A stretch of DNA of 64,000 nt from Kosmotoga olearia TBF 19.5.1 (GTDB lineage: Bacteria; Thermotogota; Thermotogae; Petrotogales; Kosmotogaceae): the NCBI RefSeq assembly GCF_000023325.1, contig NC_012785.1:930001-994000 (forward strand), written 5' to 3'. Under the pieces are notes generated by a model. The model saw nothing but the letters and a program-made list of their open reading frames with translations. It had not been told where the DNA came from and searched no databases. The translations under genes and the position numbers were made by a program. Of the stretch, positions 53,390 to 63,144 are shown one piece after another (position 1 is the first letter of the stretch; each line of letters starts with the position of its first letter).

Positions 53390-54232
53390 TTATTGCTTTT
53401 CTTTCTTCTGAGACACAAGTTGCTCAATTTCTTCAGGGGTTTCATAAGAGAAACGGCCAAACTTGCCATTAGCAAGTTCCCTGAGGAAAGCAAACGCACC
53501 ACGTTCGAGATTCAATTCTCCTCTGGATTGGAGGAACCTTCTCTTTTCTGTGAAATTTTCAAGAAACTCGAATGGATCATCGGTATTTATGTCAATAAGA
53601 CCGGATAATACTGCCGTTCCATAACGTTCAGTAAGTAACGTGAAAACATCCCTGAAAGCTTCCAGAATATCAAGTTTTTCCAGCGGAAGGGAACCGACTG
53701 CGGCGAGTTTAGTAATTATCGAAGGACTATGGAGCCGCGTGTACAGAATACCCGGGGTATCTAAAACCATAAGTTGCTTACTGACGGTAATCCATTGAAC
53801 TCCCCGGGTAACACCGGGGGTATTTCCAACAACGAGAGACTTCTTTCCCTTTAATCGGTTTATGAATGTTGACTTTCCAACGTTTGGTATTCCAACTATC
53901 ATGATTCTTTTTTCAGCGTATCGACTTTTTATGAGAGGAAAGACCTTTTTTGTAAGGAATCTTCTAGCATCCGCACTTTTTAGATTGATTTTAAGAATAG
54001 GGACGTTACCTTTTAAAAAGTATTTCTGCCATCTGGAGGTGATGGCCGGGTCGGCGAGGTCTTCTTTATTGAGCACGAGGATTCTTTGTTTATTCCCAAA
54101 GAGCTTTTCATATTCATATGCTCTACTTGTATATGGAATGCGTGCATCTACCAATTCAACAATTGCATCGACAATCTTCAGATGTTTCTGAATGTTTTTC
54201 TTCGCTTTTTCAATATGACCCGGGTACCACAA
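53390..54232 (-). CDS. rbgA: Ribosome biogenesis GTPase RbgA/YlqF
   Basis: A 280-residue circularly permuted GTPase needed for late 50S assembly. The order of G motifs is permuted as expected: G4 VLNKEDLAD, G5-like region, then G1 VGIPNVGKSTFINRL, G2 TPGVTRG and G3 LDTPGIL. The protein begins WYPGHIEKAKKNIQKHLKIV, characteristic of YlqF. A helical RNA-binding tail ends it. The start is a TTG at 54232 with GGGGG upstream. Two TATAAT boxes lie 5' on the minus strand; the farther one pairs with TTGCAT at 18 bp. Confidence 0.95.
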   Translation of the reverse strand: MWYPGHIEKAKKNIQKHLKIVDAIVELVDARIPYTSRAYEYEKLFGNKQRILVLNKEDLADPAITSRWQKYFLKGNVPILKINLKSADARRFLTKKVFPLIKSRYAEKRIMIVGIPNVGKSTFINRLKGKKSLVVGNTPGVTRGVQWITVSKQLMVLDTPGILYTRLHSPSIITKLAAVGSLPLEKLDILEAFRDVFTLLTERYGTAVLSGLIDINTDDPFEFLENFTEKRRFLQSRGELNLERGAFAFLRELANGKFGRFSYETPEEIEQLVSQKKEKQ

Positions 54233-54325
54233 AGCATTATACCCCCTGACGGATTATACAGTGGTTTTATCTGTACATGCAAACAGAATATACCACAAAT
54301 ACCAGGATGAAGTGGAAAACGAATT

Positions 54326-55126
54326 TTATCGAATTTCGATAAACCCGCCAGAAAGGCATTCGTTGACTTGTGAGTTGAAAATCTCTTTCAGGATTTTAAT
54401 AGCTTTATTACCTGTACAATGGCACGGATAAAGACTTTCAAACTGGAAGGCTTTTAGAGATTCCGCAATCTTATAAAGTTCTTCGTCTGTTTTCTTTATT
54501 AGATGAAATCCTCCAACGATCGCTTTTATCTTTTTGTCTTTAGACAAATGCGACATTATGTTTATTATTCCACGATGGGAACACCCGGTGATTATAATTG
54601 TGCCTTCTGGAGATTCAAGAGAGAGATATAGCTCTTCTTCAAAAAAATCCCGTTTTAATTTTTTCGATTCATCTTCAACTTTAAATCTCTTTTCTGGTTG
54701 TTCAAAACTCACCATAGGTACAGCTGTTAAAAGCTGAATACCATCGAAGATTTCAGAATCCTTTTCTATCGTTTGAAACTTACCGCCCAGCTTTTCGTAA
54801 TAATCTATGGTGTGTTCGAGACCTATGTACTTCCCTCCGCCGTATTTATGGTTGAAGAATCCATTTCCAATGAAAATCCGCTTGGGACCGGTTTCCCTCA
54901 ATAATGATTCCAACCCATTTCCATGATCATAGTGTCCGTGACTTATAACCACAGCATCTATGTTTCTAAGATCCAATCCAAGTTTTCTGGCATTTTTGAG
55001 AAAGACATCACTTTGACCGGTGTCGAAGATAATTTTTTTGTCTCTGAATTCAATCAAGGCACTGAATCCATGTTCCGATTCAAATCCGGCTTTAGCCTTA
55101 TCATTTATTAGAATCCATATTTTCAA
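54326..55126 (-). CDS. Metallo-beta-lactamase-fold hydrolase (COG1237 type)
   Basis: A 266-residue MBL-fold enzyme. The metal motif is VVISHGHYDHGNGLESLL (H-x-H-x-D-H), with further ligands in GCSHRGIINIM and GGFHL and CHCTGNKAI. The protein opens with KAGFESEHGFSALIEFRDKK and IIFDTGQSD. Relatives are annotated as dihydropterin-linked beta-ribofuranosylaminobenzene phosphate synthases or generic hydrolases; the substrate is open. It is the last gene of the sugar operon, 26 bp after the MFS gene. Confidence 0.85.
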   Translation of the reverse strand: MKIWILINDKAKAGFESEHGFSALIEFRDKKIIFDTGQSDVFLKNARKLGLDLRNIDAVVISHGHYDHGNGLESLLRETGPKRIFIGNGFFNHKYGGGKYIGLEHTIDYYEKLGGKFQTIEKDSEIFDGIQLLTAVPMVSFEQPEKRFKVEDESKKLKRDFFEEELYLSLESPEGTIIITGCSHRGIINIMSHLSKDKKIKAIVGGFHLIKKTDEELYKIAESLKAFQFESLYPCHCTGNKAIKILKEIFNSQVNECLSGGFIEIR

Positions 55127-55152
55127 CGTTTTTCACCTTCTTTTGGTGACTT

Positions 55153-56352
55153 TCAGGAGCTTACAGTTTGATTTTTCTTATTCTTACCAATTGGAAAAGA
55201 TGATATATAAAATGCACTGATGTTAGCCAAAACAAGGCTGAGAGAAATGACCACAAACATCCATTGATACCCTCTGCTGTCGATTACACTACCGATCAGA
55301 CTTACAGAGATAGATTGGGAAATAACCACAATTACGCTGTTTATCCCAAATACTTTTCCTTGATCGATTTCAGAAACCATAGTTGAGAGTATAGAGGAAT
55401 TTAAGGAGTATAAAAAACCTGTTGCTATGCTCAACGCGATGAAGCATGCTATTGCAAACACTGATGTTGCAGAGGCAGTTAAAATGGAGTGATAGAAAAG
55501 CGCTATAACCGCTGAAAACGAAGTGATTGTAGTTAACGAAATTATAAACAGCCTTTTTTGCCCGATTATTTTGCTGAACTTTCCGGTAGCGAAAGATACG
55601 ATACCACTAAAAAAGGTGGAAGCTCCAATCCATGCTGAGGCCGTCCCTATATTCATGCTTGCCTCAGAATTCAAAAAAGAGGTTAAATAAGGGAAAAGCC
55701 CTCCAAGGGCGAACCATAACCCAAATTCCATTATGAAATAAGCCAGTAGTCCTGGATATTTTCTGAGAACATTGAAAGAATTGCTGTTCTTTTGTCCTGC
55801 TTCAAATTCCGAGAACTTTACAGGGTGCTTTTTGGTGTATATCATCGTGGGGGCTATAGAAATCAACACAACTACTCCCAAAACCAGGAAAGTCAGATTT
55901 GGTTTAGAATCATAGATAGCTCTTATAAACAACGATGTGATGAAAGTGGAAAGGCTCATTACTCCTGTCACAAAGCCATAATTTCTATCTTTGCTTTCGA
56001 TGGTGCTATAGTCACTTACCAGTGCGGAATAAGGAGTTAAAAAACTGTAAGCACTGGCTACAAGGATAACCGCTGATATTCCTTTTAACACCAGCGAGTG
56101 TAATGTCAACCCAATTATTCCCAGTGATGCCATCAACGTTATGGCAAAAATAAAAGGCGTTCTCTTCCTGATCCTATCGCTGAGAAAGCCTAGCAATGGG
56201 CTTAGAAAAATCGTTGAAAGCATTCCCAGAGAAATAAGCTGTCCGGGTATGGATTGTGAGCCAAATTGCGCGGAAAGATAGGGAATGAGTATCAAATTGA
56301 ATATCCCAAATATAACACCTACACTGATTATTCCCAGAGAGATTACTATCAT
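55153..56352 (-). CDS. Major facilitator superfamily transporter
   Basis: A 399-residue membrane protein with about twelve hydrophobic segments. The loop between helices 2 and 3 carries the MFS motif LLGFLSDRIRKRTPFIFAIT. The closing half repeats the pattern around FATGKFSKIIGQKRLFIISL. It resembles sugar or glycoside carriers (MelB/AglT type); the substrate is presumably that of the operon or a product being exported. The ATG overlaps the stop of the preceding gene by 4 bp, with GGGGGT upstream. Confidence 0.88.
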   Translation of the reverse strand: MIVISLGIISVGVIFGIFNLILIPYLSAQFGSQSIPGQLISLGMLSTIFLSPLLGFLSDRIRKRTPFIFAITLMASLGIIGLTLHSLVLKGISAVILVASAYSFLTPYSALVSDYSTIESKDRNYGFVTGVMSLSTFITSLFIRAIYDSKPNLTFLVLGVVVLISIAPTMIYTKKHPVKFSEFEAGQKNSNSFNVLRKYPGLLAYFIMEFGLWFALGGLFPYLTSFLNSEASMNIGTASAWIGASTFFSGIVSFATGKFSKIIGQKRLFIISLTTITSFSAVIALFYHSILTASATSVFAIACFIALSIATGFLYSLNSSILSTMVSEIDQGKVFGINSVIVVISQSISVSLIGSVIDSRGYQWMFVVISLSLVLANISAFYISSFPIGKNKKNQTVSS

Positions 56353-57338
56353 TTTTTACCCCCAAGCATTTCTTGAACCATTTTAGCGTATCTTTCTAGA
56401 TTCAGGTTGTTAATTCGAAGTACCTCTTCGACGACTTCGTTGGGAATATTGTGACCTCTGCTGTAAAGACAGGAAAGAGCTCCAGAAATCGCTGCTATGG
56501 TGTCGGTATCTCCACCAATAGAAGCACCAATCCGTATTGAAAGCCACGTATCATCTCTTGCGTAGGCAAAGATTGATACTGCTGCGGGAACCACTTCATT
56601 AGATTCCATATTAGTTCCAATAACATCATATATAAAAGACATTACCTCTTCTGGTGAATGGAGATTACTTATTTTATCCAGCGCATATCTTATCCTCTCA
56701 CCTGTGGATGCTCCCACAAACTCATTGCCCGATATCTCTCTGCCTATTTTTGCACCTTCAAGAATTGACTCGAGTATCTCATCGAAAGAAGCGCCCATAA
56801 CAGCGGTATGAAAACCAAAACCAAGACTCATGGCTGCTTCTAAAGCTATATTTGTATTATGAGTGGGAATAGAGCACGCGCGTATAGCTTCTTTGAGTTT
56901 TTCTTTGTTGCCCTTCTCAACGCTGAGTGCCGGTGCCAGAACCCTCATAGCGGCTCCACATGTCGTTCCACCTGTACCTGCTTTTTCAGGATTTTCACCG
57001 TCCTGTATCTTCTTCAGCGCTTTTAGAGAGCTTGGCCCGATATATCCTTTCTCATCTGCATGGGTCTCTTCTATCCAGCGACGAAGTCCTTCGACTGTCC
57101 CTTCAACTGTTACCCCTTTCTTTTCATAAAATGTCTCGAGCAGATAAAGCACCTGTTCTGTATCATCTGTTATCTGCCCTTTTTTCAAGTTTTTGTGGAT
57201 AAGAGAAACTGAAGGGTCGATCAATGTATCGATCAAACCAAATCTATTACGTATCATTTTTAAGGTCATGAATTCAGTGGGCATCCCCATAGCGTCTCCG
57301 ACTGCAAAGGCTTCAAGAACTTGCTTAAAAATGAGCAC
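56349..57338 (-). CDS. ADP-ribosylglycohydrolase (DraG/ARH) family protein
   Basis: A 329-residue, all-helical Mg-dependent hydrolase homologue. Signature residues are AFAVGDAMGMPTEFMT near the N terminus, GQITDDTEQVLYLLETF for the first metal site, GTGGTTCGAAMRVLAPAL, and the second metal site IGGDTDTIAAISGAL. True members remove ADP-ribose from proteins or nucleosides. Many bacterial homologues sit in sugar or nucleoside operons, as here, and may hydrolyse a glycosidic bond in a small molecule. The start is a GTG at 57338 following GAGAGGAAAG. Confidence 0.88.
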   Translation of the reverse strand: MLIFKQVLEAFAVGDAMGMPTEFMTLKMIRNRFGLIDTLIDPSVSLIHKNLKKGQITDDTEQVLYLLETFYEKKGVTVEGTVEGLRRWIEETHADEKGYIGPSSLKALKKIQDGENPEKAGTGGTTCGAAMRVLAPALSVEKGNKEKLKEAIRACSIPTHNTNIALEAAMSLGFGFHTAVMGASFDEILESILEGAKIGREISGNEFVGASTGERIRYALDKISNLHSPEEVMSFIYDVIGTNMESNEVVPAAVSIFAYARDDTWLSIRIGASIGGDTDTIAAISGALSCLYSRGHNIPNEVVEEVLRINNLNLERYAKMVQEMLGGKK

Positions 57339-57357
57339 TTTATCTTTCCTCTCCTCT

Positions 57358-58416
57358 CTACCAGGGAATGTCTAAATTTTCAGCGATTTTTCTCAATTCA
57401 TAATATGTAGGTTCGTCAATCTCCACTCCGCATTCGAGTGATTTCTCGCGTTTTTCATATTCTTTTTCTCCGTGCACATAAATCCTTTCTTTTCCATCCG
57501 CTTTTTTAGCGCTTCTCAAACTGTTTATCAACTCCATCGCATGTTCCTTTATTTTCTCAGGATTGCCGAAAATCGCCGGGTCAAGTGCGGCAAAAAAGTG
57601 TGTTATTTTACCTTTTCCTTTATAAGTATCGTAACTAAAAGAACCGAGCGACAACCCCGAAGTCAGAAGTTCAACCAGAAGCACCAATCCATAACCTTTA
57701 TGACCGCTAAATTCTTCCCCTTCTCCACCTAAAGGCAGAAGTCCTCCGCCTTTTCTCTGTTTTAAATTAGAAAGAACTTTTTCTGGATCTGTTGTTGTAT
57801 GCCCCGTTTCATCTACGGCCCAGCCTTTCGGAATCTTTTTGTTCAACCTGGAATACACTTCCAGTTTTCCCCGGGGCGCAACACTTGTTGCCATATCTAT
57901 GAGTATCGGATATTTTTCACTTGTTGGAAAAGCAAAAGCTATTGGGTTTGTTCCAAGAAGGGCTTCCCTCGAGAATGTATGAACAACCAGAGGGGCTGTA
58001 TTGGTGAGTGATATTCCTACTAAACCCATTTTCACAGCCATTTCAGCGTAATATCCAGCTATTCCATAGTGGTTTGAATTTCGGACGGTTGCCATTCCAA
58101 TTCCGTATTTTTTCGCTTTTTCTATGACCTTTTCCATTGAAAATTTAGCAATGTGTTGTCCTACCCCGTTGTTTCCGTCTATAGCTAAAGTAACAGGAGT
58201 TTCAAAGATTATTTCCGGTTCACCATTCGGATCTATAATCCTTTCTTTTATATGATTTACGTATCGTTTTAACCTTGCTACTCCGTGTGACGATATTCCC
58301 CTCATATCTGCTTCAACGAGTACTTCGGCAACCACTCTCGCCTTTTCATCGTCGCATCCCATCTTTTTCATCACATCAGCGGTAAAGTTCATTAACTTTT
58401 CTCTTTTTACCTTCAT
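57358..58416 (-). CDS. Ldh2-family (malate/L-lactate/ureidoglycolate-type) NAD(P)-dependent dehydrogenase
   Basis: A 352-residue oxidoreductase of the Ldh2 family, unrelated to the classical lactate dehydrogenase at 34.2 kb. Motifs include ADMRGISSHGVARLKRYVNH, AIDGNNGVGQHIA, RNSNHYGIAGYYAEMA and GTNPIAFAFPTSEKYPILID. Substrates in the family are 2-hydroxy or 2-oxo acids and sugar acids such as diketogulonate. In this operon a sugar-acid substrate is likely. The ATG at 58416 overlaps the upstream stop (ATGA) with GGGGTGGAAAAA before it. Confidence 0.9.
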   Translation of the reverse strand: MKVKREKLMNFTADVMKKMGCDDEKARVVAEVLVEADMRGISSHGVARLKRYVNHIKERIIDPNGEPEIIFETPVTLAIDGNNGVGQHIAKFSMEKVIEKAKKYGIGMATVRNSNHYGIAGYYAEMAVKMGLVGISLTNTAPLVVHTFSREALLGTNPIAFAFPTSEKYPILIDMATSVAPRGKLEVYSRLNKKIPKGWAVDETGHTTTDPEKVLSNLKQRKGGGLLPLGGEGEEFSGHKGYGLVLLVELLTSGLSLGSFSYDTYKGKGKITHFFAALDPAIFGNPEKIKEHAMELINSLRSAKKADGKERIYVHGEKEYEKREKSLECGVEIDEPTYYELRKIAENLDIPW

Positions 58417-59399
58417 TTTTTCCACCCCACTGGCCAACCAGCTTTTTGGCTACCTGAAAGGACTTTAACACATTTTCTGAGCCCTTGCAGTTTTATCGGG
58501 TAGTCACATTCACACATTGGATTTCCGTCAAGTACGATGTACACACCTCTCTTAATTCCAGATACCTCGATGGTTTCCCCATCTCCAAAAAGAATTTGCT
58601 CGATAAGTACTGGATCTTCCAGTTCGTGTTCTTTAAGGTATGAATCCACAATAACCCTGTTTGAGATAGTCAAAATTCCGACTGATTTGAAAAAAGAAGC
58701 CCAGGAAAGTTTTCCTGTGACTGCTTTTCCTATATAGAATTCCGAAAAATTCAAAGGAGATGCTATAATTTGTGCAACTTTTTTTGAGCTGAGAGAAATT
58801 CTCCTGCTGTTTTTCAAAACATCCAGTTTTTCTGCTATATCGTCGCAGGGTATTCTCTCAACTTTCCTGCCGGATTCCAGAAAATCTTTTACGCTGAGAT
58901 TAACCATCTTTCCATTCAACGTTCCCAGAAAAGTATCCCCAAAAACGACATCGATAAATGCATAACCTATGTGCTCGTTCCCTTTCCAGACCTTCAGACA
59001 ATCCACGAAGTCTATATGTGAAGGCTTTTCTATATTTTCCAATGAAAAGCGGACGAGGGGACCGACATTTGCGGTCCCCCCGGCTATACCCATTATGGGG
59101 GTGTTTAATTTTTCATCAATGAGCGTTGCAGCAATGAAATTGGCCGTGCCGTCTCCTCCAACACTTACTATAACGTCTGAACATTTTGAGAGCTCAATCG
59201 TTAATTCCCTGATCGCGCTTTTAAAATCGCTTGAAACAATGTCAACTATCTTAACGTCTTCCAGGAAATCTCCACCAAATCTACCCGAACCAGTAACTAT
59301 CTCATCGAATACTTCTTTTAGCTTCGATATCCTTTTTCTTATATATTCGAATTTACCAGCCGATGTGTTTACTATCACTCCAGCTCTCAAGCATGTCAC
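58413..59399 (-). CDS. ATP-NAD kinase-like (AcoX/COG3199-type) protein
   Basis: A 328-residue protein of the NAD kinase/diacylglycerol kinase superfamily. The nucleotide motif VIVSVGGDGTANFIAATLID is intact, followed by TPIMGIAGGTANVGPLVRFS, where classical NAD kinase has G-N-x-G-F-L. A beta-rich C-terminal domain follows (FGDGETIEVSGIKRGVYIVL). It is closest to the AcoX-type proteins found in catabolic operons. It may phosphorylate NAD or a related small molecule. Overlaps both neighbours by 4 bp, which indicates strict co-expression with the isomerase and dehydrogenase. Confidence 0.78.
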   Translation of the reverse strand: MTCLRAGVIVNTSAGKFEYIRKRISKLKEVFDEIVTGSGRFGGDFLEDVKIVDIVSSDFKSAIRELTIELSKCSDVIVSVGGDGTANFIAATLIDEKLNTPIMGIAGGTANVGPLVRFSLENIEKPSHIDFVDCLKVWKGNEHIGYAFIDVVFGDTFLGTLNGKMVNLSVKDFLESGRKVERIPCDDIAEKLDVLKNSRRISLSSKKVAQIIASPLNFSEFYIGKAVTGKLSWASFFKSVGILTISNRVIVDSYLKEHELEDPVLIEQILFGDGETIEVSGIKRGVYIVLDGNPMCECDYPIKLQGLRKCVKVLSGSQKAGWPVGWKK

Positions 59400-60178
59400 C
59401 CCTGCAAATTCGTTAAAAACTTCAACACGGCCTTCATCTTCTCCTCCGGTTCTTCAAGGAAGTATCTGTAGGATGGTTCTACGGTGAAGAACCCGGAAAA
59501 TCCCTTTTCCTGCAAAATAGAAACGATTTTCACCCAATCGAGATCTCCTTCGTTCGGCAGAATATGTTTGGCTTCACCTTTATGATCACTTGCATGAATG
59601 TGTATCACATCCAGTTTTTTCAGCATCTCCACTGGATCTTGATCGGACTCAACCGCTTCTGTTGTATCAAGCATTGGAAAAATATTCTCATGGTTCACAG
59701 CACGAATTACCTGCAGCATCTCTTCAGGTGTACGCCCGCCCTTTGGTGAGTTTTCAAGAGCAATTTTTACACCGTTTTCCTTGGACTTTTCGCATAGATA
59801 TCTCATATTATCCATTATAGGGGTGTAAAATAATCTTTCCGTGGTTTCATTACCAAAATAGGGCGGATGAATGACAATGACTTCCGTTCCGAGGGTTTCC
59901 GCAAGTGTGGTGATATTGTCTATCAGAGTTTTTGCTTCCCTCACCATTCCGGGATAAGGGTTGTAAAACATCGAGAAAAAGACAAGTGGGAAGTGTATGG
60001 AGGCAACTTTTATCTTCACTCTGCTCGTTATTTCTTTCGCAAAGCAAGGTTTTGTTTCCTCCATACACTGAGGCATTAATTCTGCATACTGAAATCCCGC
60101 TTCTTCTACAATTTTTAAAGAATCAAGACTGTTTCTCGGAAACAAGGCTGCAGTCGAAAAGGACAGGTTCATTTTCAT
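59396..60178 (-). CDS. Sugar phosphate isomerase/epimerase (AP endonuclease 2 family)
   Basis: A 260-residue TIM-barrel protein of the xylose-isomerase-like/AP-endonuclease-2 family. Elements are FSTAALFPRNSLDSLKIVEE, VIVIHPPYFGNETTERLF, GVKIALENSPKGGRTPEEML with the metal-ligand Glu, MLDTTEAVESDQDPVEM, VIHIHASDHKG and GFFTVEPSYR. Such enzymes isomerise or epimerise ketoses or cyclitols such as inosose. It overlaps the binding-protein stop by 4 bp and the kinase-like gene by 4 bp. Confidence 0.88.
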   Translation of the reverse strand: MKMNLSFSTAALFPRNSLDSLKIVEEAGFQYAELMPQCMEETKPCFAKEITSRVKIKVASIHFPLVFFSMFYNPYPGMVREAKTLIDNITTLAETLGTEVIVIHPPYFGNETTERLFYTPIMDNMRYLCEKSKENGVKIALENSPKGGRTPEEMLQVIRAVNHENIFPMLDTTEAVESDQDPVEMLKKLDVIHIHASDHKGEAKHILPNEGDLDWVKIVSILQEKGFSGFFTVEPSYRYFLEEPEEKMKAVLKFLTNLQG

Positions 60179-61404
60179 TCGTTTTCTATCTCCTTCTTAA
60201 GCTTTTCTGCTGCTTCTTTCATTGCCTCTTCTGGTGTTAATATACCCCTCTCGATCTTGTCGAGGTATTCGTATAATAGATAGTCCATTGTTCCCATCTG
60301 TTCAAAATGCCAGTAAGCTTTTCCATATTTCATCTGTTCAAAAGCAACTCTATAATCTGGGTTTTCTTCCATGAATTTTTTAACCTCAGGTACTTCCAAA
60401 ACAGATTCTCTTATAGGAATATAACCGGTCTTTATACAGAATTCACCGAGATTCTCGGGTGATACGAGCCATTTTATGAGTTTCCACATGGCGTCATCTT
60501 CTTCTTTGCTGTGAGGGAACATAACGAGAACAGCTCCACCTATTGGAATAGCCCTTTTAACCTTCTTTGGAAGGAATGCGACTCCAACCTCAAAGGGCAG
60601 TTTTCCGCACCATTTTCCTATCCTCGAAGAGCTTCCCATATAAAAACCGAGGGTTCCAGATATAAACTGTTTGTCAGCTAAATTATGCATTCCGACGGGC
60701 ATTGCCTTTTCATCGATTAATTTCTTCCAGAAAGCAGCGGCTTCTACCCCTTTCGGACCATCGAAGAGAGGGGTCATAGTATCTGCATCTATTATTTCAC
60801 AATCATTCTGGAACAGCATTGCTTTGAAAAGCCATGGAGTGTCTTTAATATTCAATCCCCATACGTCTGGTTCACCATCGCCGTTCAGGTCCTTTGTTAT
60901 TTTCTTGGCGTATTCCAGTAATTCCTCCCATGTCTCGGGCGGTCTGTTGGGATCGAGTCCGGCTTCTTCCATAAGTTTCTTGTTGTATATGAGAACCGGG
61001 GTACTTATGTTGTATGGTATAGCACATATTCTACCCTTGTACTTTGCATAATCCCAGGCGACATCATAGAAATCACTAATATCAAAATCAGGATCGTACA
61101 ACATATACTCGAGTATCTTGTAATTCCCATAAGCACCTGTGAATATTGGACCGGCAGGAATTATTCCTCCATTCGGAAGGCTCTTGGTTACCAGTGCCGA
61201 CATAACCTTTTGAGCAGTTTCTCTGTATTTTCCAGTGTAAACAAGCTTTACCTTTATATCCGGATGAGCCTTATCGAACCTCTCGACAATCTCTTTCAAT
61301 ACCTGCCCTTTTGTTCCGCTCAAAGGATACCAGAACACGATCTCCACAGAAAGCACCGTAATTGTGAAAAGAACCAACAACCCCACTAAAAGAAGCTTTC
61401 TCAT
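60175..61404 (-). CDS. ABC transporter sugar-binding protein
   Basis: A 409-residue family-1 extracellular solute-binding protein. A signal peptide (MRKLLLVGLLVLFTITVLS) lacks a lipobox Cys, so the protein is probably free in the toga periplasm. The mature part starts VEIVFWYPLSGTKGQVLKEI, and later has YNKKLMEEAGLDPNRPPETW and WKLIKWLVSPENLGEFC, both typical of MalE/UgpB relatives. The ligand could be a disaccharide, sugar alcohol or glycerol phosphate-like compound. GGAGGAGG precedes the ATG. Its permeases are the two genes transcribed just before it. Confidence 0.94.
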   Translation of the reverse strand: MRKLLLVGLLVLFTITVLSVEIVFWYPLSGTKGQVLKEIVERFDKAHPDIKVKLVYTGKYRETAQKVMSALVTKSLPNGGIIPAGPIFTGAYGNYKILEYMLYDPDFDISDFYDVAWDYAKYKGRICAIPYNISTPVLIYNKKLMEEAGLDPNRPPETWEELLEYAKKITKDLNGDGEPDVWGLNIKDTPWLFKAMLFQNDCEIIDADTMTPLFDGPKGVEAAAFWKKLIDEKAMPVGMHNLADKQFISGTLGFYMGSSSRIGKWCGKLPFEVGVAFLPKKVKRAIPIGGAVLVMFPHSKEEDDAMWKLIKWLVSPENLGEFCIKTGYIPIRESVLEVPEVKKFMEENPDYRVAFEQMKYGKAYWHFEQMGTMDYLLYEYLDKIERGILTPEEAMKEAAEKLKKEIENE

Positions 61405-61429
61405 AACAAAACACCTCCTCCTTTAGAGT

Positions 61430-62242
61430 TCAAAACTTCAAACCGGTTAACGTTGTGGATTTAACCAGATATCTCTCGGCCAATATATATACAATTAATA
61501 CAGGAACAATAGCCATCAGTGATGCGGCCATCATCAAGTTATACTGTGTACCGCCTTCTTCTACAAAATATTTGAGACCTATCGGCAGGGTTCTCATTTC
61601 AGGAGAATTGGTAACTACAAGTGGCCACAAATAACTTCTCCAGTATGTCAGGAATACAAAAAGGGAAATCGTTCCTATGGGAGCTTTAGAGTTTGGAACA
61701 ATGACGTTAAAAAGGATTCTGAAGTAGCCACAACCATCTATCTTTGCAGCATCTTCAAGATCTTTGGGAATCGTTACAAAGAATTGTCTGAGGAAAAATA
61801 TGGAGAACCCACTGTAAAGAAACGGAACAATAAGTCCCTGATAGGTATCAATCCATCCGAGCTTGTACACAATGATAAAAGTGGGTATTAGAGTGACCTG
61901 GAACGGCATTATCATTGTCGATAGAAGAAAGATCATTATTGGGATCTTTCCTGGAAAGTGCAACCTTGCCAAAGCATAAGCCGCCAGTATAGCTAAGAAA
62001 ACCTGACCAAAGGTTATTGCAAAAGTCACTATAATGCTGTTCAGATAATATCTCCCGAAGGGGATCATCTCAAGAACTCTGGAGAAATTTTCAAAGGTCC
62101 AGGTTGATGGCAGCCATTTTGGGGGATAGGAGAAAACATCCATATCCGTTTTGAAAGCAGATAAAAACATCCAAACAAAAGGAAAAATCATGAGCATAGC
62201 ACCGATCAAAAGTATCAAATGTATGTACCATGTCTTCTTCAT
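61430..62242 (-). CDS. ABC sugar permease, MalG/UgpE type
   Basis: A 270-residue inner-membrane permease with six helices. The EAA loop, which docks the ATPase, reads EDAAKIDGCGYFRILFNVIV. The N terminus MIFPFVWMFLSAFKTDMDVF is typical of the MalG branch. The ATG at 62242 follows GGGGTGATGGGA; an upstream TTG at 62260 overlaps the previous stop. It pairs with the MalF-type gene. No ATPase subunit gene is in the window, so a shared MsmK-type ATPase may be used. Confidence 0.93.
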   Translation of the reverse strand: MKKTWYIHLILLIGAMLMIFPFVWMFLSAFKTDMDVFSYPPKWLPSTWTFENFSRVLEMIPFGRYYLNSIIVTFAITFGQVFLAILAAYALARLHFPGKIPIMIFLLSTMIMPFQVTLIPTFIIVYKLGWIDTYQGLIVPFLYSGFSIFFLRQFFVTIPKDLEDAAKIDGCGYFRILFNVIVPNSKAPIGTISLFVFLTYWRSYLWPLVVTNSPEMRTLPIGLKYFVEEGGTQYNLMMAASLMAIVPVLIVYILAERYLVKSTTLTGLKF

Positions 62243-62256
62243 TCCCATCACCCCGC

Positions 62257-63144
62257 TCAAGAATACTCAACGGATTTTCTGCCAAGTCTCTTTTGGACTT
62301 GTGTCAAAGCAATAACCATGCCAAACAGAATCAACGCCGCTGCAGATGCCCTTCCCATCTTGTAATTTTCAAAAGCTTGCTGGTATATGTAAAACACCAT
62401 CACACCGGTACTGTACAAAGGACCACCTTTAGGTGTCATTACAGATATCTGTGCGAAGACCTTAAACGAATTAATAATCCCCATAAGTACAACAAAGTAA
62501 ACGATCGGAGAGAGAAGGGGAAGAGTAATTTTGAAAAAGGTTTGCCTTGAATTGGCACCATCTATGTAAGCAGCCTCTATCAAATGATTTGGTATAGATT
62601 GAAGCCCTGCAAGGAATATGATGATATCGTAACCAAGCCCTTTCCAGAGAGAAAACAGGATTACAGACGGCATTGCCCAATTTGGATCATACAACCATTT
62701 TATGGGCTTCAAACCTACAAAAGACAAAATTTGGTTGAGCGGACCAAAAGTTGGGTCGAAAAGCCATATCCATATGAGTGCCACCGCAACCATAGGTGTT
62801 ACCACAGGTGCAAAATAAGATACTCTGTAGAATTTCTTCATTCTGATCTTCTTGTCAAGCAAAACGGCAATAAAAAGTGATATCACAAGATCAAGCGGTA
62901 TCTTCACACAGGCAAAGTAGAATGTATTCCTTATTGATTTGAGAAACTTTTCATCACTGAAGATATAGATATAGTTTTTCAAACCAACGAACTTTTTAAC
63001 AGGGCTTACGAAATCCCAGTTGGTGAAACTGACGTAAAATACCACGATCATGGGAATTATCATGAAAATGGTGGCAAGTACCAATGTCGGTGAAAGGCAC
63101 ACATAAGCGGTTATGGTTTCGCGAAGCTTACGCTTTTTCATCAT
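62257..63144 (-). CDS. ABC sugar permease, MalF/UgpA type
   Basis: A 295-residue permease with six helices (YVCLSPTLVLATIFMIIPMI, then FYVSFTNWDF). The EAA loop is IEAAYIDGANSRQTFFKITL. The typical Trp-rich stretch VALIWIWLFDPTFGPLNQIL is present. Its 5' end overlaps the alcohol dehydrogenase gene by 17 bp. Together with the MalG-type gene it forms the membrane channel. Confidence 0.93.
   Translation of the reverse strand: MMKKRKLRETITAYVCLSPTLVLATIFMIIPMIVVFYVSFTNWDFVSPVKKFVGLKNYIYIFSDEKFLKSIRNTFYFACVKIPLDLVISLFIAVLLDKKIRMKKFYRVSYFAPVVTPMVAVALIWIWLFDPTFGPLNQILSFVGLKPIKWLYDPNWAMPSVILFSLWKGLGYDIIIFLAGLQSIPNHLIEAAYIDGANSRQTFFKITLPLLSPIVYFVVLMGIINSFKVFAQISVMTPKGGPLYSTGVMVFYIYQQAFENYKMGRASAAALILFGMVIALTQVQKRLGRKSVEYS

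Noticed and set aside
42699-54249. Shared 12-mer ATTATACCCCCT upstream of the pyruvate-kinase-like gene (42699-42710) and rbgA (54238-54249)
   Set aside because: Matches of this length are expected by chance in 64 kb, and it combines a -10 box with a G-rich ribosome-binding region.
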